This document shows, one piece after another, positions 63,726 through 64,000 of a DNA stretch of 64,000 bases. This DNA is from Lutraria lutraria (taxonomy: Eukaryota; Mollusca; Bivalvia; Venerida; Mactridae): contig OZ026847.1 in NCBI GenBank assembly GCA_964023205.1, forward strand, positions 12,221,182 through 12,285,181, read 5' to 3'. Made by a program: the position numbers and the translations under genes. The notes beneath the pieces are model-generated. The model made no database searches, was not told where the DNA came from, and saw nothing but the letters and a program-made list of their open reading frames with translations. Numbering within the stretch: position 1 is the stretch's first letter; the number at the start of each line of letters is the position of its first letter.

Positions 63726-64000
63726 ATATATCAAGTCAACTATACACCCATCAAACAATTTCTTAGCATTATTATTCAGCACTAATTCATCAATTAACAG
63801 GAATGTAACTTGCAAAGTAAGAAGAATTCTCTACACACCCATTTGTCTCACAATATCAAGTATGATGAACTCATATGTTCCATTTAGTCCCAAATAAATG
63901 CCCAACTGGTGTTTTTCAGATCTTTTTTTTTAATTTGACAAGACACTGTTCAAACCATTCACGATTCTTTGAGTCATGAAAAATCTTTTTTTCACAAAGG

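Larger units (their letters stand above)
59305..64000. other. 3' flank of the C3orf33-like gene and right edge
   Basis: No further gene recognised. Apart from the likely 3' UTR it holds SINE copies (60545-60775, 61596-61710, 63535-63725), a MITE fragment (61015-61091) and a palindrome copy (63451-63528). The stretch 61.7-63.4 kb is plain AT-rich DNA. Confidence 0.55.

Noticed and set aside
1..64000. An undescribed multi-gene system or operon
   Set aside because: Only two conserved single-copy-type animal genes are supported; the remaining structure is repeats. The unusual item is the Ig exon in the peptidase, not a gene cluster.

Overview
The window is AT-rich nuclear DNA of a metazoan, most likely a bivalve mollusc. 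The evidence is two conserved animal genes with many small exons and GT-AG introns, and a dense load of short non-autonomous mobile elements. Two element families have the build I associate with bivalve 'pearl'/Helitron-associated repeats: a ~150-170 bp core array plus an (ACGG)n-like tract. The species cannot be named from the sequence alone.

Gene 1 (minus strand, coding 34909 down to 3476) is a membrane-bound M13 zinc metallopeptidase (neprilysin / endothelin-converting-enzyme type). I joined 21 coding exons by hand. All phases agree and the sum is 2721 nt, 906 residues plus stop. The order is a cytoplasmic tail and one membrane segment (exon 1), an Ig-like domain on its own phase 1-1 exon (23114-23416), the conserved Cys stalk and N-terminal M13 domain, then the catalytic domain with NAFY, HEITH and ENIAD motifs and the C-terminal CSVW. 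The Ig exon is the most interesting item here. It sits between the membrane segment and the peptidase, it is in frame, and skipping it leaves an intact 805-residue enzyme.

Gene 2 (plus strand, 55715-59304) is a homolog of the vertebrate C3orf33 protein in five exons (261 residues). It has a membrane-anchor-like N-terminus and a staphylococcal-nuclease-like fold. The two genes are divergent. A candidate noncoding first exon of the peptidase lies just upstream of gene 2 (donor at 55396-55397), which could make the promoter region around 55.4-55.7 kb bidirectional. That is inference.

The rest is introns and intergenic sequence: 1-3475 downstream of gene 1, 34910-55714 between the two start codons, and 59305-64000 downstream of gene 2. 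I found no further convincing gene there, only one orphan exon-like ORF (1278-1423). This space holds at least four tRNA-derived SINE families, several TIR/MITE families (three with CAGT...ACTG ends, at least partly flanked by TA), a 1.86 kb Tigger/pogo-like element, five copies of a ~78 bp near-perfect palindrome, a hAT-like MITE, two pearl-like families, a 43-bp minisatellite of ~1.26 kb, a 37-bp tandem repeat, a (TC)n tract and several degenerate tandem arrays.
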